Origin: Proteles cristata cristata
Lineage: Eukaryota; Chordata; Mammalia; Carnivora; Hyaenidae
DNA length: 64,000 nucleotides
Direction of reading: 5' to 3'
NCBI GenBank assembly: GCA_017311185.1
Contig: JAESUZ010000756.1
Coordinates: 1,054,001 to 1,118,000 of the forward strand
Shown one piece after another: positions 35,870-45,269 of this stretch. The position numbers and the translations under genes were made by a program. The notes under the pieces were generated by a model. The model was not told the origin of the DNA. It did no database searches and saw only the letters and a list, made by a program, of their open reading frames with translations. The first letter of the stretch is position 1; every line of letters begins with the position of its first letter.

Positions 35870-36253
35870 AGAAGCTCTCAACAAGTAACTATTTAAATGA
35901 ATGGAGTCATCCGTCTTGAACACTTACTCTGTGATTCGCTTAGTGCTAGCTCAGTAAACAGGACAGAGAGAGTCCTTGCTGTCATGGACTTTATGGCCAG
36001 TTGCTGAATGGCTAACAATAATAACTGCAGTAACTAGTAAGAGCTATTTGCTATCAAGGTTGAACACTGGGAACTAACCCAGCGTGAGGCACCGGGAAGG
36101 CCTCCTTGAAGAAAAGCTTTAACCTGCCTTCTAAGGTTGAAGGGGGTGGAGGGGCACAGGTAAGGAAAAAAATGTAACTGAGGCCGAGAAACTAGCATGT
36201 GCACAAAGATGGGGAAATACACCTCCTAAAGCACATCTTAAATCCTGCGTCTT

Positions 36254-36470
36254 GGGGCACCTGGGTGGCTAAGCTGGATAAGCATCCGATTTCAGCTCAG
36301 GTCACGGTCTTACAGTCCATGAGTTCAAGCCCCTCGTTGGGCTCTGTGCTGACAGCTCAGAGCTTCAAGCCTGCTTCAGATTCTGTGTCTCCCTCTCTCT
36401 CTCTCTGTCCCTCCCCCACTGGTGCTCTCTCTCTGTCTCTCAAAAGTAAATAAATAAATATTAAAAAAAA
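36254..36470 (+). mobile_element. CAN-SINE
   Basis: GGGGCACCTGGGTGGCTAAG, GGGCTCTGTGCTGACAGC, CT tract and AAATAAATAAATATT tail. A weak flanking duplication (TAAATCCTGCG / TTAATCCCGCA) suggests moderate age. Confidence 0.95.
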
Positions 36471-36479
36471 TTTTAATCC

Positions 36480-37146
36480 CGCATATTACTGAACTACCTT
36501 GGCTCAGAACCAAATCTAATAATGATGTTGGAAATTTCAGGGTAAAGTAGGTAACATAACAGATTCAAATAATTTCCTCATGTAGATAAATCACGTACTC
36601 TTTCAGATCTTTAGAACATTTCAATAAATCTATTCAGCTTTGCTATAAATATAGAGGGTAGGTGTATGGTTCTCTCTTTTATCTGAAACTAATTATTTTA
36701 TGTCATACGGAGAATGTCATATGTAGAATTCAATATTCTAATTGGTGTCAAGTCTGGTTAAGAAGCTGGATTCTTATGAAACCAGTAGGAAATGTTGTAG
36801 AAATTTATTTAGTCACAGCTGTTTTTACAAGTAATTTAGAATTTTACAGTTATAATTGTACTTCCAATTGTAAATTAAGTCTTTATTCAGTGGGATTTGG
36901 GAAGTTGTTATACAAGGTGTCATGAGGTAATGTGTGTGGTATTCCATGTTGTGGCAAATACAATAAATTACATGCTGTAAAGGCAAACACTTTACACATA
37001 TAATTAAAGTGGGATGTTTGCGCAGCCTATAATTTTACAACTTTAAAGCTAGGCATAAAACTTACATACATATATAAACTGCAAGAAAGGCACATGTTTT
37101 TATTATATGTAGACAGATAGTGAATAACCACTGAGAAATCTCTATG
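36480..37146. other. Unique AT-rich sequence
   Basis: No repeat or gene recognised. Confidence 0.45.
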
Positions 37147-37794
37147 AGATACTGCTATGTACTGAATTTTGTTCTCCCCAACCCCTCAAATTTATGTTGA
37201 AGCCCTAACCCCAGCACCTTAGAATGTGATTATATTTGGACACAGAGTCATTAAAGAGATAATGAAGCTTAAACGGCGTCATATAGAGTCCTAATCCAAT
37301 AGGCCTGGTATCCATATAAGAAGAAGAGAAAACAGGGGCGCCTGGGTGGCTCAGTCGGTTAAGCTTCTGACTTCGGCTCAGGTCATGATCTCACAGTTTG
37401 TGGGTTCGAGCCCCACATCGGGCTTTGTGCTGACAGCTAGCTCGGAGCCTGGAGGCTGCTTCAGATTCTTTATCTCCCTCTCTCTCTGACCCTCCCCTGC
37501 TCACACTGTCTGTCTGTCTGTCTGTCTGTCTCTTTCTCTCTCTCAGAAATAAATAAAACATTAACAAAAAGAAAAAGAAGAAGAAGAGAAAACACTAGGG
37601 ATGTGTGAGTACCGAGGAAAGGCCAAGAGAGGACCCGGTGAGAAGGAGGCCAGCTGCCGGCCACGGAGAAAACCCTCAGATGAGGCTAAACTTCTGACAC
37701 CCTCACCCTGGCCTTCCCAGCCTCCAAAACCATGAGAAAATAAATTTCTGTTGTTTAAGCCACCAGCTCTACAGTATTTTGATACAACAACAGT
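37147..37794 (+). mobile_element. MLT1A-like MaLR LTR, split by SINE
   Basis: Begins TGCTATGTACTGAATTTTG, then CAAATTTATGTTGAAGCCC and CCTAATCCAATAGGCCTG. After the SINE: AAGGCCAAGAGAGGACC, CTCCAAAACCATGAGAAAA and TTTCTGTTGTTTAAGCC. This is the MLT1 LTR from near its 5' end to near its 3' end. No internal retroviral genes are present. Confidence 0.88.
37335..37577 (+). mobile_element. CAN-SINE within MLT1 LTR
   Basis: GGGCGCCTGGGTGGCTCAG head, GCTCGGAGCCTGGAGGC middle, a (TGTC)n microsatellite at about 37507-37531, then AAATAAATAAAACATT. Exact duplication AAGAAGAAGAGAAAACA at 37318-37334 and 37578-37594. Confidence 0.96.
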
Positions 37795-37879
37795 TATAGA
37801 TTATATATAAATACTATCATATATATAAATAATATAACTATATATTTAAAATGATATATAGTTACAAATATATAGTATT
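37795..37879. repeat. (TA)-rich low-complexity spacer
   Basis: AT-rich ATATATAAAT-type sequence between the two MLT1 LTRs, followed by a C8 run. Confidence 0.8.
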
Positions 37880-38495
37880 TCCCCCCCCAAATTCATATGT
37901 TGAAGTCATATAACACGCAATGTGGCTGTATTTGAAATAAGGCCTTTATGGAAGTACCTAAAGATTAAATAAGCCCATAATGGTGAGGTCCTAACCCCAT
38001 AGGTTAAAAAAAGAATAGAGAAAGCACTGTGGACTGCTTCCTCTATGGCTGTGCCCACAGAGAAAAGAACACAGTGAGAAGGCAGCTATCTGAAAGCCTA
38101 GGAGAGAGGCCTTCTCAGAAACCGAAATTTCCAGGGGTACCTGGGAGGCTCAGTCAGTTAAGCGTATGACTTCAGCTCAGGTCATGATCTCAGGGCTCAT
38201 GGGTTTGAGCCCCGCATCAGGCTCTGTGCTGACTGCTAGCTCAGAGCCTGGAGACTGCTTCAGACTCTATGTCTCCCTCTCTCTCTTACCCTCCCCTGCT
38301 CATGCTGTCTCTCTCTCTCTCAGAAATAAATAAAACATTTAAAAAATTTAAAGAAAAAGAAAGAAACAGAATTTTCCAGCACCTTAATCTTGGACTTTCA
38401 GCCTCCAGAAAGGTGAGAAAATTAATTTCTGTTGTTTAAGCCCCTGCCCCTCAGGCTATAGACGTTGTTAGGGCAGGCCAACCAGACTAATAGAG
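37880..38495 (+). mobile_element. Second MLT1-like LTR, split by SINE
   Basis: CCCCAAATTCATATGTTGAA, AAGGCAGCTATCTGAAAGCC and AGGAGAGAGGCCTTCTCAG; after the SINE, CACCTTAATCTTGGACTTTC, GCCTCCAGAAAGGTGAG and TGTTGTTTAAGCCC, ending near CCAGACTAATAG. Same orientation as the LTR immediately to its left. Confidence 0.88.
38135..38361 (+). mobile_element. CAN-SINE within second MLT1 LTR
   Basis: GGGGTACCTGGGAGGCTCAG head, GACTGCTAGCTCAG middle, AAATAAATAAAACATTT tail. The 18-bp duplication with two mismatches lies at 38117-38134 and 38362-38379. Confidence 0.95.
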
Positions 38496-39379
38496 AAGCA
38501 AACTAACACAGGAGACAATTTCCATCATAAATACACATGTACAGTGTAGGCACACACACGCAGACTGGCGAGGTGCAGTCAGATTATCTAGAGTCGTCTC
38601 TGAAAACAGTGGGAACTTCTATTATGTCCTTGCATATTAAAATTTTGTCAGATCACAAATGAGTATGCATAATTTATGTTTATGCAGCAAGGCCGTACGT
38701 GGATATAAATGAGGAAAGACAGAATTGTTTTTATGAAGTGGGGTCAATGGATGGGTATCCTCAAAGGAAAACATGCTTTGGAAATATTCACGAGTTGATT
38801 ATTGCAGCTTTCAGAGAGAAAGGAAGAGACTGGGCTGAATCTATCTGATGTCGTCAGCAAAGCACATTAAATTTGGACTCTCCTGGTTCAAATTAAACTT
38901 TTTACAGGTATATTTACATGTTATATCCCTGTCATTTATCAAGTTACCTTAAGAAGCTTGTTAAGCTTTTTATTAAGCCTGACTAATTCTCTAACAGTAC
39001 AAAGAAAGATGAATTCCTTAAATATTTAATCCATTTATGACTCAAAGTGTCATTTTCTGACTGTGGCTGTTAAATTCTTGGAATTAATTACCTTTGAATT
39101 AAAAATGCTTTTTCAGACATTCAAGAAATAGAGTCACAGCTCATACAGTGCGTAAATTCAACGTTTCGTCTGTTCAGCCAGACAATTTATTCCAAGTGCT
39201 GTATTTAAAACCCCAACCTGGCAGGCTAGTTTGTAACCATGGAACTCAGGAATCTTTGACAGTAAACTTCCTACCGCCCAGGCTCTTGGTTTTGTTTTGT
39301 TTTTGTTTTTGTTTTTTTCTGCTTCACTCTTCATCTAAGTATTAATGAGCTAAAGGTTAGCTACCCTCTATCTGCACAA
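38496..39379. other. Unique sequence
   Basis: T-rich (GTTTT)n-like stretch near 39289-39316; otherwise nothing recognised. Confidence 0.45.
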
Positions 39380-39602
39380 TCTCTATTCCTTTTTATTATA
39401 ACTCTGTTCTTCTTAACCCACCCCAGGTTTTGTCTCCTTCATAAGGCTTTTCCCCTATGACAGCGGGCATCCACGTCATAGGTCCTTTCCCCACTTTGTA
39501 GCCTCCTAAAACATTGAATATGCCATGACTTTAATTACACATTTTCTAGTTGTTCTCTCCCAGTACGCTGAAGGCTACCCAAGACTAGCATCTGTGTTCC
39601 TC
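39380..39602 (+). mobile_element. L2 LINE 3' relic
   Basis: TTTGTCTCCTTCATAAGGC, TTGTAGCCTCCTAAAACATTG, ACTTTAATTACACATTTTC and CAGTACGCTGAAGGC resemble the L2 3' end. Confidence 0.55.
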
Positions 39603-39619
39603 AAGACTAGATACTCAAG

Positions 39620-39824
39620 GGGGTACATGGGTGGCTCAGTCGGTTAAGTGTCTGACTCAGCTCAGGTCATGATCTCACAGCTCGTGGGTTCGAGCCCCAC
39701 ATCGGGCTCTGTGCTGACAGCTCAGAGCCTGGAGCTTGCTTTGGACTCTGTGGCTCCCTCTCTCTCTGACTCCCCCCCCACCCCCCCGCCTAATAATAAA
39801 TAAATATTTTTAAAACTTTTTAAA
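39620..39824 (+). mobile_element. CAN-SINE
   Basis: GGGTACATGGGTGGCTCAG head, GAGCCCCACATCGGGCTC middle, a C-rich (C9-A-C7) replacement of the usual CT tract, AATAAATAAATATT tail. Duplication AAGACTAGATACTCAAG / AAGACTAGATCCCCAAG (39603-39619; 39825-39841). Confidence 0.95.
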
Positions 39825-39947
39825 AAGACTAGATCCCCAAGAAGACAAGATCAATCAGGTAACCACATCCATGGAGCACCATATACCCCCCAAACTGGAC
39901 GCTGGATTCCCATAAAACAAAACTGGAAGAGGAGACAGAAAACCACA

Positions 39948-39971
39948 AATACACACACACACACACACACA
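39948..39971 (+). repeat. (AC)n microsatellite
   Basis: About 12 AC units. Confidence 0.95.
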
Positions 39972-40452
39972 GAGCCACAGCCACCACCACAAAGACACAG
40001 GCACACGGGCACAGATCCTGAGTGCCACACAGTTGGTTAGTGCTCAGCATTCTCTCAACTGCTCCCAGCACTATGCCAGGTGCTGAGGTTACGGGAGGTG
40101 CTGGTTGAGTCCATTTCTGGAAGAGAAAGCTACCTTTTGACTGACACTCAAATTCCCTGAGGGATGTTAAGAGACTGGAACATTATAAATTAGCTATTTA
40201 GCTTTCACCCTTTACAAGTCTGAAAACTTATTTTCAGACACTGTTTTCTAGCGTTAGCAATATAAACAATCACTGCGAAATACTTTTAGCATATTTCCTT
40301 GAGCAAGCGTCCTTTCCTTCCACCACCTCCCACATGCCTCTGATTTAAAATATAAGCATTTACAATTAAAACACAAAACACAAAATGGCATTTTAAAATC
40401 TCCAGTTCCAGTCACTTCCTTTTTTCTTTTTTTTACAAAAAGACAAGTTATT
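39972..40452. other. Unique sequence
   Basis: No repeat or gene recognised. Confidence 0.45.
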
Positions 40453-40468
40453 AAAAAAAATACTTCTG

Positions 40469-40499
40469 GTGCTCACTTCGGCAGCACATATACTAAAAA
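40469..40499 (+). pseudogene. 31-nt 5' fragment of U6 snRNA, independently retroposed
   Basis: GTGCTCACTTCGGCAGCACA then TATACTAAAA is U6 nt 1-29/30 with one difference (G to A at U6 position 7). It is flanked by an exact 16-bp duplication A8-TACTTCTG at 40453-40468 and 40500-40515, the hallmark of L1-mediated insertion. It is far too short to function. Confidence 0.92.
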
Positions 40500-40599
40500 A
40501 AAAAAAATACTTCTGTTGCAAAGAAAAATAGGAATAGGAAACAACTAATTAGAAGGGGAAACACTCCACTGCCATGGTTGTTGGGATAGAAATGGCCAA

Positions 40600-40808
40600 G
40601 GGCGCCTGCGTAGCATGGCCGCTTAGGCATCTGACTCTGATCTCAGGGCGGGTCCTGATCTCATGGTTTGTGAGTTCGAGCCCCCCATCGGGACATGCGC
40701 TGGTAGCCCGGAACCTGCTTGGGGTTCTATCTTTCCTTCTCTCTGCTCCTCCCCGGCTTATGCTTGCTCGCTCTCAAAGTAAATAAATGAACATCTTAAA
40801 AATTTTAA
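40600..40808 (+). mobile_element. Old CAN-SINE next to the purine tract
   Basis: GGGCGCCTGCGTAGCATGGC, TCCTGATCTCATGGTTTGTG, GAACCTGCTTGGGGTTC and AAATAAATGAACATC tail. Diverged from the other copies. It lies about 230 bp downstream (transcript sense) of the ESR1 exon. Confidence 0.9.
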
Positions 40809-40985
40809 GAAGGGAGGGAGGGAGGAAGGGAGGAAGCGAGGAAGGAGGGAGGGAGGAAGGAAGGAAGGAAGGAAGGAAGGAAGGAAGGAAGGGAGGGAGG
40901 GAGGGAGGAACGAAGGAAGGAAGGAAGGAAGGGAGGAACGAAGGAAGGAAGGGAGGAAGGGAGGAAGGGAGGAAGGAAGGAAGGG
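40809..40985 (+). repeat. Polypurine (GGAA)n/(GGGA)n tetranucleotide tract beside the ESR1 exon
   Basis: About 177 bp of almost uninterrupted purine on the plus strand, made of GGAA and GGGA units with rare GGAACGAA and GAAGCGAGG interruptions. The segment around GGGAGGAACGAAGG occurs twice, so part of the array is a higher-order duplication. It directly follows the tail of the SINE at 40600-40808 and probably grew from it. In the ESR1 transcript it is a (UUCC)n-type pyrimidine tract from intron position +53 to +229. Confidence 0.97.
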
Positions 40986-41037
40986 CGAGCCAGAGCCGGG
41001 CGACGGGCACGCACACCCCCGGCGCGCAGGTACCTAC
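40986..41037 (-). other. CpG-rich, G-run-bearing pocket between splice donor and purine tract
   Basis: These 52 bp hold about eight CpG dinucleotides (GCGCGCC, CCGGGGG, GTCGCCCGG and others) in a window that is otherwise AT-rich and CpG-poor. In the transcript it supplies a CCGGGGG run close to the donor, the kind of element bound by hnRNP H/F. Function is inference. Confidence 0.6.
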
Positions 41038-41040
41038 CGC
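41032..41040 (-). other. 5' splice donor of the ESR1 exon
   Basis: On the minus strand the exon/intron junction reads GCG|GTAGGT. The GT is invariant, G at +5 and T at +6 match consensus, but the exon end is GCG rather than CAG. This makes it a moderate donor, potentially sensitive to the intronic sequence that follows. Confidence 0.9.
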
Positions 41041-41154
41041 CTTTCATCATGCCTACTTCATAGCACTTCCGGAGCCGGCACGCCTGACAACTTTTCCTCC
41101 TGTTCTTATCAATGGTGCACTGGTTGGTAGCCGGACACATGTAGTCATTATGTC
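41038..41154 (-). CDS. ESR1: ESR1 coding exon 3: second zinc finger of the estrogen receptor alpha DNA-binding domain
   Basis: Read on the minus strand, this segment encodes the 39-residue second zinc-finger module of a steroid receptor. The translation runs from GHNDYMC through the D-box C-PATNQ-C, then the S-C-QA-C pair and the helix residues [14 protein letters not shown]. The four zinc-binding cysteines correspond to human ERalpha C221, C227, C237 and C240. Y219 and the S236 phosphosite equivalent are also present. ESR2 has YIC and GMVKCG here, so YMC and GMMKGG point to ESR1. The length of 117 bp equals the human exon as I remember it, and the phase fits: the first Gly codon is split with the upstream exon and the last Gly codon with the downstream one. 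The exon is bounded by AG and GT and has no frameshift or stop. In the nucleus this module provides the receptor-dimer contacts on estrogen response elements. The first finger (P-box) lies in the preceding exon, outside the window. Confidence 0.97.
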
Positions 41155-41180
41155 CTATGAAAAGCAAGAGAACAGAATTA
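41155..41180 (-). other. 3' splice acceptor, pyrimidine tract and branch point of the ESR1 exon
   Basis: On the minus strand the intron ends in TTGCTTTTCATAG directly before the exon. A mostly pyrimidine stretch precedes the AG. A TTAAT element puts a candidate branch adenosine at position 41178, 24 nt upstream of the exon, which is within the normal range. Branch-point assignment is inference from the motif. Confidence 0.85.
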
Positions 41181-41594
41181 ACATCATTTCAAGCAACAGA
41201 GCCAGTCGGAATCGACAGGAAGCCACGTGGAGGATGTTTACCTATCACTTATTTATTCTGCTCCCTCTGTATGCCCTCCCTTTCCAGCCCTTCTCAGAGT
41301 GTGGGGAAAAAGTCTCCTAGACTTGATTTTTGTCTCAGCCAATCACTTCGGGAGTTCTTTGGGCAAATCACCTTCCGTTCATACAGTTTATATTGGGACG
41401 CACAAGGTTTCATATACATTCACACACTTTCTCAACAAAGGCTTCTTTTTTTTTTTTTTCCTGTTTTTCTTTTCTTTGTTTTCCCTTTATGACCCACGCT
41501 GCTAGCTAAGATCATTGGAATAAAACTGTTGGAACTCTCAGAGAGTTTCAAAGTGGCCTTTCTTATGGTATAATTTAAAGAATCTTTAGGGAGG

Positions 41595-41870
41595 TATTCA
41601 AATGCGGCCTGGAACACCTAAATTCAAGTCCAAGGTGCTGAGCTGGAGTGGCAGCAAAGTTCAGTCCTTAAGCTGAGAAGTTAGTCCATCACATACTGGC
41701 TGGAGGAAGCTGAGCATATTAGTTAACATCTCACTTACCCTTCTCTCTCTTAGAGAAAGTAATGGAGCCCACTATGTGGCATTTTTCTAAGAATTAAATG
41801 TGAAAATACATGTCAAGGGTTTACCAGAGTGCCCCGGATGTAGTAAGTACTCAGTAAATACTGTTGCTGT
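41595..41870 (+). mobile_element. MIR relic
   Basis: CTGAGCATATTAGTTAACATC, AGAATTAAATGTGAAAATAC and AGTAAGTACTCAGTAAATAC reproduce a MIR from body to 3' end; the nearest old repeat 5' (transcript sense) of the ESR1 exon. Confidence 0.75.
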
Positions 41871-42440
41871 TACCGTTCTCTAATCCTCTTTCTTTATTAA
41901 CCCTCTTTCCTTTCCCTCTTGTTTACAGAATCTCTATTGCTCAAACGCTTCTTTCTCATTCACATTTATCACGTGTGACTCTGTCCCACAAAAAAGGGCT
42001 CCCGTGATCTCACATCACTCTCAAACGTCCATCTTACATCCCTTCTCAGTTCAACTCCTCAGAGATGTCTACACACCTGAGGTCTGCTTTTTCCTCAGCT
42101 CTCCTGCATGGCTCAACCCAAGCCTGTTTTCTACCTTAGCCGTCCCACAAACGTGACTTAAGTCCTGATACCGCCATTGACCCCTATTGCTGAATTCAAC
42201 AGATATTTCAGTCCACAACATACTTGACTTATCAGAAGCATCTGACAATTCCTCCCTTCTTCCTGAAACATGCTTTTCCCTTGGCTTCCATAACAAAAAA
42301 CATTCTGGTGTTCTTTCTACCCCTCAGGACATGGCTTCCCAATGTTATTTGCAGATTCATGCCATCCAACATTATCCCTCAAAAGAAGTCTGGTTTATAG
42401 TGTGCAGAACATTAAACTCTACAAATTAACAAATATTGCC
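41871..42440 (+). mobile_element. L2 LINE ORF-derived relic
   Basis: ATCAGAAGCATCTGACAATTC, TTCCCTTGGCTTCCATAAC and TTCTTTCTACCCCTCAGG correspond to the L2 segment coding a LLETLFSLGF-like motif. An 80-codon frame through it shows SLLPETCFSLGFHN, a decayed L2 peptide. Confidence 0.7.
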
Positions 42441-42652
42441 TTGGGTTTATGAAGAAGTCCACATACAGAAACCTAAATTCTTACACCTGAATTTAGACTA
42501 TGGAGATGATGTGTGCTATTTTAAAATGTTTCCCATTCTCAAAAAAAGAAAAATGAAGAAATATTTCACCCTGTAATTCAGATTATCTGTGCCTCCACTT
42601 TCCCATTCACTAAATGCAAGATGCAACATGCATCTTGAAATGTGGGGGTTTT

Positions 42653-42823
42653 GTGTGTTTATTTTTATATTGAGAGAGAGTTGGGGAGCAGCAGAGAGGG
42701 AGGGAGAGAGAATCCCACGCTATCAGTATGAAGCTGATGAGGGGCTGGATCCAGGAAGCATGAGCTCATGGCCTCAGTGGAAATCAGTCTAGTGCTTAGC
42801 CAACTGAGCCACCCAGACACCTC
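42653..42823 (-). mobile_element. CAN-SINE, minus orientation, decayed
   Basis: Reversed head AACTGAGCCACCCAGACACC, GAGAGAGAATCCCACGC and TTATTTTTATATTGAGAGAG. It lacks part of the middle. Confidence 0.88.
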
Positions 42824-44510
42824 TGCAGTGAAATGTTTTACCTACAGAACTCTTAGTTCATTATTCAGTTTAAGGGTCAATCTCAATTAGAATAGGGTGG
42901 GTGGAGCTTTACAAGAAAGGTTGGTCTCATAAAACTTGGTTCTTCATCTTTAGATATACATTATAAAAATTACTATATCCATGAGCTTCATATCAAATTA
43001 ACTTGTACATTCTTCTTTTGTATAATAGAAACCAGCAAACTAGCCCGCAAAATTGTTAACTGACAACTTTAGTAGGAGACCACACACTGCCTCAATTATC
43101 CAGGCACAATTATTATGTTTAGAATCACCCTCATTAACAGGGACAAACTGAGGAAATAATAGAACCAGAAACAAAATTTACCAGGACAGATATTAACTTT
43201 AAGCAAAAGATGCAGATTTCTGACACCTCAAAGAAACTCTGTGTTTGGTCTCCTCTGATGTTTATGCAATAACCGCTGATTTCTTTTAACACCAAAAAAA
43301 AAAAAAAATGAGTTTACATTATGTCTCAGAAGAAAACAGGCAATGATCTTTCAAACCAAGAATTAACTTTGATTCGCTTTCCTCCCAAAAACAGTTGTTT
43401 TGCAAGCCAGAAGACAGGAGAACCAAATGGGGTCAGAGACCAATTGGCTAAATGTTGTGTTTGCATTGGCCATCCATTGTAGATGTGTATCTTTATAGAA
43501 CCAAGTGAAATTCCTGAACTGACATGTTCAACTGATAAAATACACTGGATTTGTGCAATTGAATTCATCCCTAAACAAGAAAGAAAGTAGATGCAGAGCA
43601 GAATCATGTTTGTAGTGCAAGCCTTTGGTGACAAAATGGATTTTCTCCTGCTCCCAACTACCTGAAAATTTAGAATTGGTAAATTGGCAACAAGAAAAAA
43701 AATGTATAGGTAACACATTGGAAATATACAACTAAAACAAACTCTTCTGCAACAAACACCATTAACAACTATTTGCAAGTCTTCAACTTACATCAAAGAA
43801 GGAAAACAACAAGGTAGTTTTTTGTTCCCTGAGGATAACTTGGTAAAGGTACGTAATTAAAGCAATTGATTTCAGTTTCTTTAAGAAGAAACTTCATTTC
43901 ACACTTTAGTCTTTGGTCTTGTGAAAACAATGCCTATGAAAATCCATTGAAGTAGAGCTAATTTAAAAAAAAAACAAACAAACAACATCACACCAACTGT
44001 ATGAATTGAAACATACAGTGTGTGAACACACTGAAGAACTCCTTGTACCTGTGACCAGATGAGCCCCAAGGTGCCTTTCACACAGGCCTGGGTGAAGTCC
44101 AAAACACCAAAGCCAAGACGTTAGGCTCAGGTGAAGTTTCAGAGAAATAATCACTATTTTGTTGCTGGCCAAGATGTAAAAATGAAGCTTTTGGACTACT
44201 GTGGGGACTGAGTAGTTAGAAGTGGAGAGAAACATAGATGAATGAGCCCGAAGCAGAAAGCAAGAGGAACAAGAGGAAAGGCATGTGGAAGCAGGAGCCA
44301 CCTGGCCAACCCACAGCTCCTGGGCCAGCATATGGGCTCACACGCAGCTTTCCGTCACACGTCTCTGGGATTCTTCCTCTTGACTTTTTGTTTTTCCTTT
44401 CCTTCATGTTTTTCTCTCCATCGGTAGCAGCTGTTTTTGCATTATTACCACCACATAGAAAGACTACATTTGCCAGTTACAAAAATAAGCAATGACCCAT
44501 CATCAGAGAT
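42824..44510. other. Unique intron sequence
   Basis: An A14 run at about 43294-43308. No repeat or gene was recognised. A 150-codon open frame at 43326-43778 (minus) has no domain and is judged chance. Confidence 0.45.
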
Positions 44511-45235
44511 TCAAAAGAAATATAAAACAGACCAAATTAAAACGAGCAAGTGAGGAGGGACTGTTGGTGGACTGTAAACCAGTGTGGCCACTGCAGAAAA
44601 CAATATGGTGGCTCCTTGAGAAATTACAAATAGAACTACCACATGATCCAGTGATTCCACTAGTGGGCATTTACCCAAAGGAAATGACATCATTAAGAGA
44701 TATCTCTACTACCACGTTCATTATTAATAATCACCAAGGTATGGAAACAATCCTAAGTGTTCACTGACAGAAAAATGAACAAAGAAAATGTGGTATTTAT
44801 ATAAATATATTGGGGTATTATTCACCCTTAAAAAATAAAGAAATCCTGTCATTTGAGACAACATGGATAAACCCGGAGGGGATTATGTTCAGTAAAATAA
44901 GCCAGACGGAGAAAGACAGATACTGCATGGGATCACTTGTGTGGAGTCCTGTGAAGAATAAGGTCTGAGGATTTGATGTATAACATGGTGACTATAATTG
45001 ATAACAGTGTATTGTTATCAATGAAATTAGCTCAAAAAATAGAACTTAAACATTCTCACTACAGACACACACCCATACACACACACATGCACACACACAC
45101 ACACAAAAGGTAAATAGGTAATGGATGTGTTAACTAACTCAGTGGAGGGAATCCTTTCACAAGGTAGACATTATAAATATTTTATAATTTTGTCAGTTAT
45201 GCTTCAATGAAACTAAAACATAAAATAAAAACCAA
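44511..45235 (+). mobile_element. L1M 3' fragment
   Basis: CAGTGTGGCCACTGCAGAAA, CAGTGATTCCACTAGTGGGC, ACAACATGGATAAACCCGG and AAAATAAGCCAGACGGAG mark the L1 ORF2-3'/3'UTR boundary. It ends with an imperfect CA-rich stretch (45063-45105) and the terminal TATGCTTCAATGAAAC. Confidence 0.9.
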
Positions 45236-45269
45236 AACAAGCAGTAGCCTGAAGGGAACTTAACCTTGT

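Larger units (their letters stand above)
1..41037 (-). other. ESR1: ESR1 intron downstream of the zinc-finger exon (5' part only)
   Basis: This is inferred from the splice donor at 41037. In human ESR1 the following exon, encoding the hinge, lies tens of kilobases away; no stretch here encodes that hinge sequence, so the intron continues beyond position 1. The content is interspersed repeats, microsatellites and unique sequence, listed separately. No other exon is supported. Confidence 0.88.

Noticed and set aside
41038..41154. Possible processed ESR1 pseudogene or ESR2 exon
   Set aside because: Exact exon boundaries with functional AG/GT and no adjoining exon sequence exclude a processed copy. 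YMC and GMMKGG residues exclude ESR2.
40787..41320. 177-codon plus-strand frame, Glu/Gly/Lys/Arg-rich
   Set aside because: Produced by the stop-free GGAA/GGGA array on the strand opposite to ESR1. It then runs antisense through the exon.
43326..43778. 150-codon minus-strand frame
   Set aside because: No domain and composition like translated AT-rich intron. It is overlapped by another open frame in a different phase.
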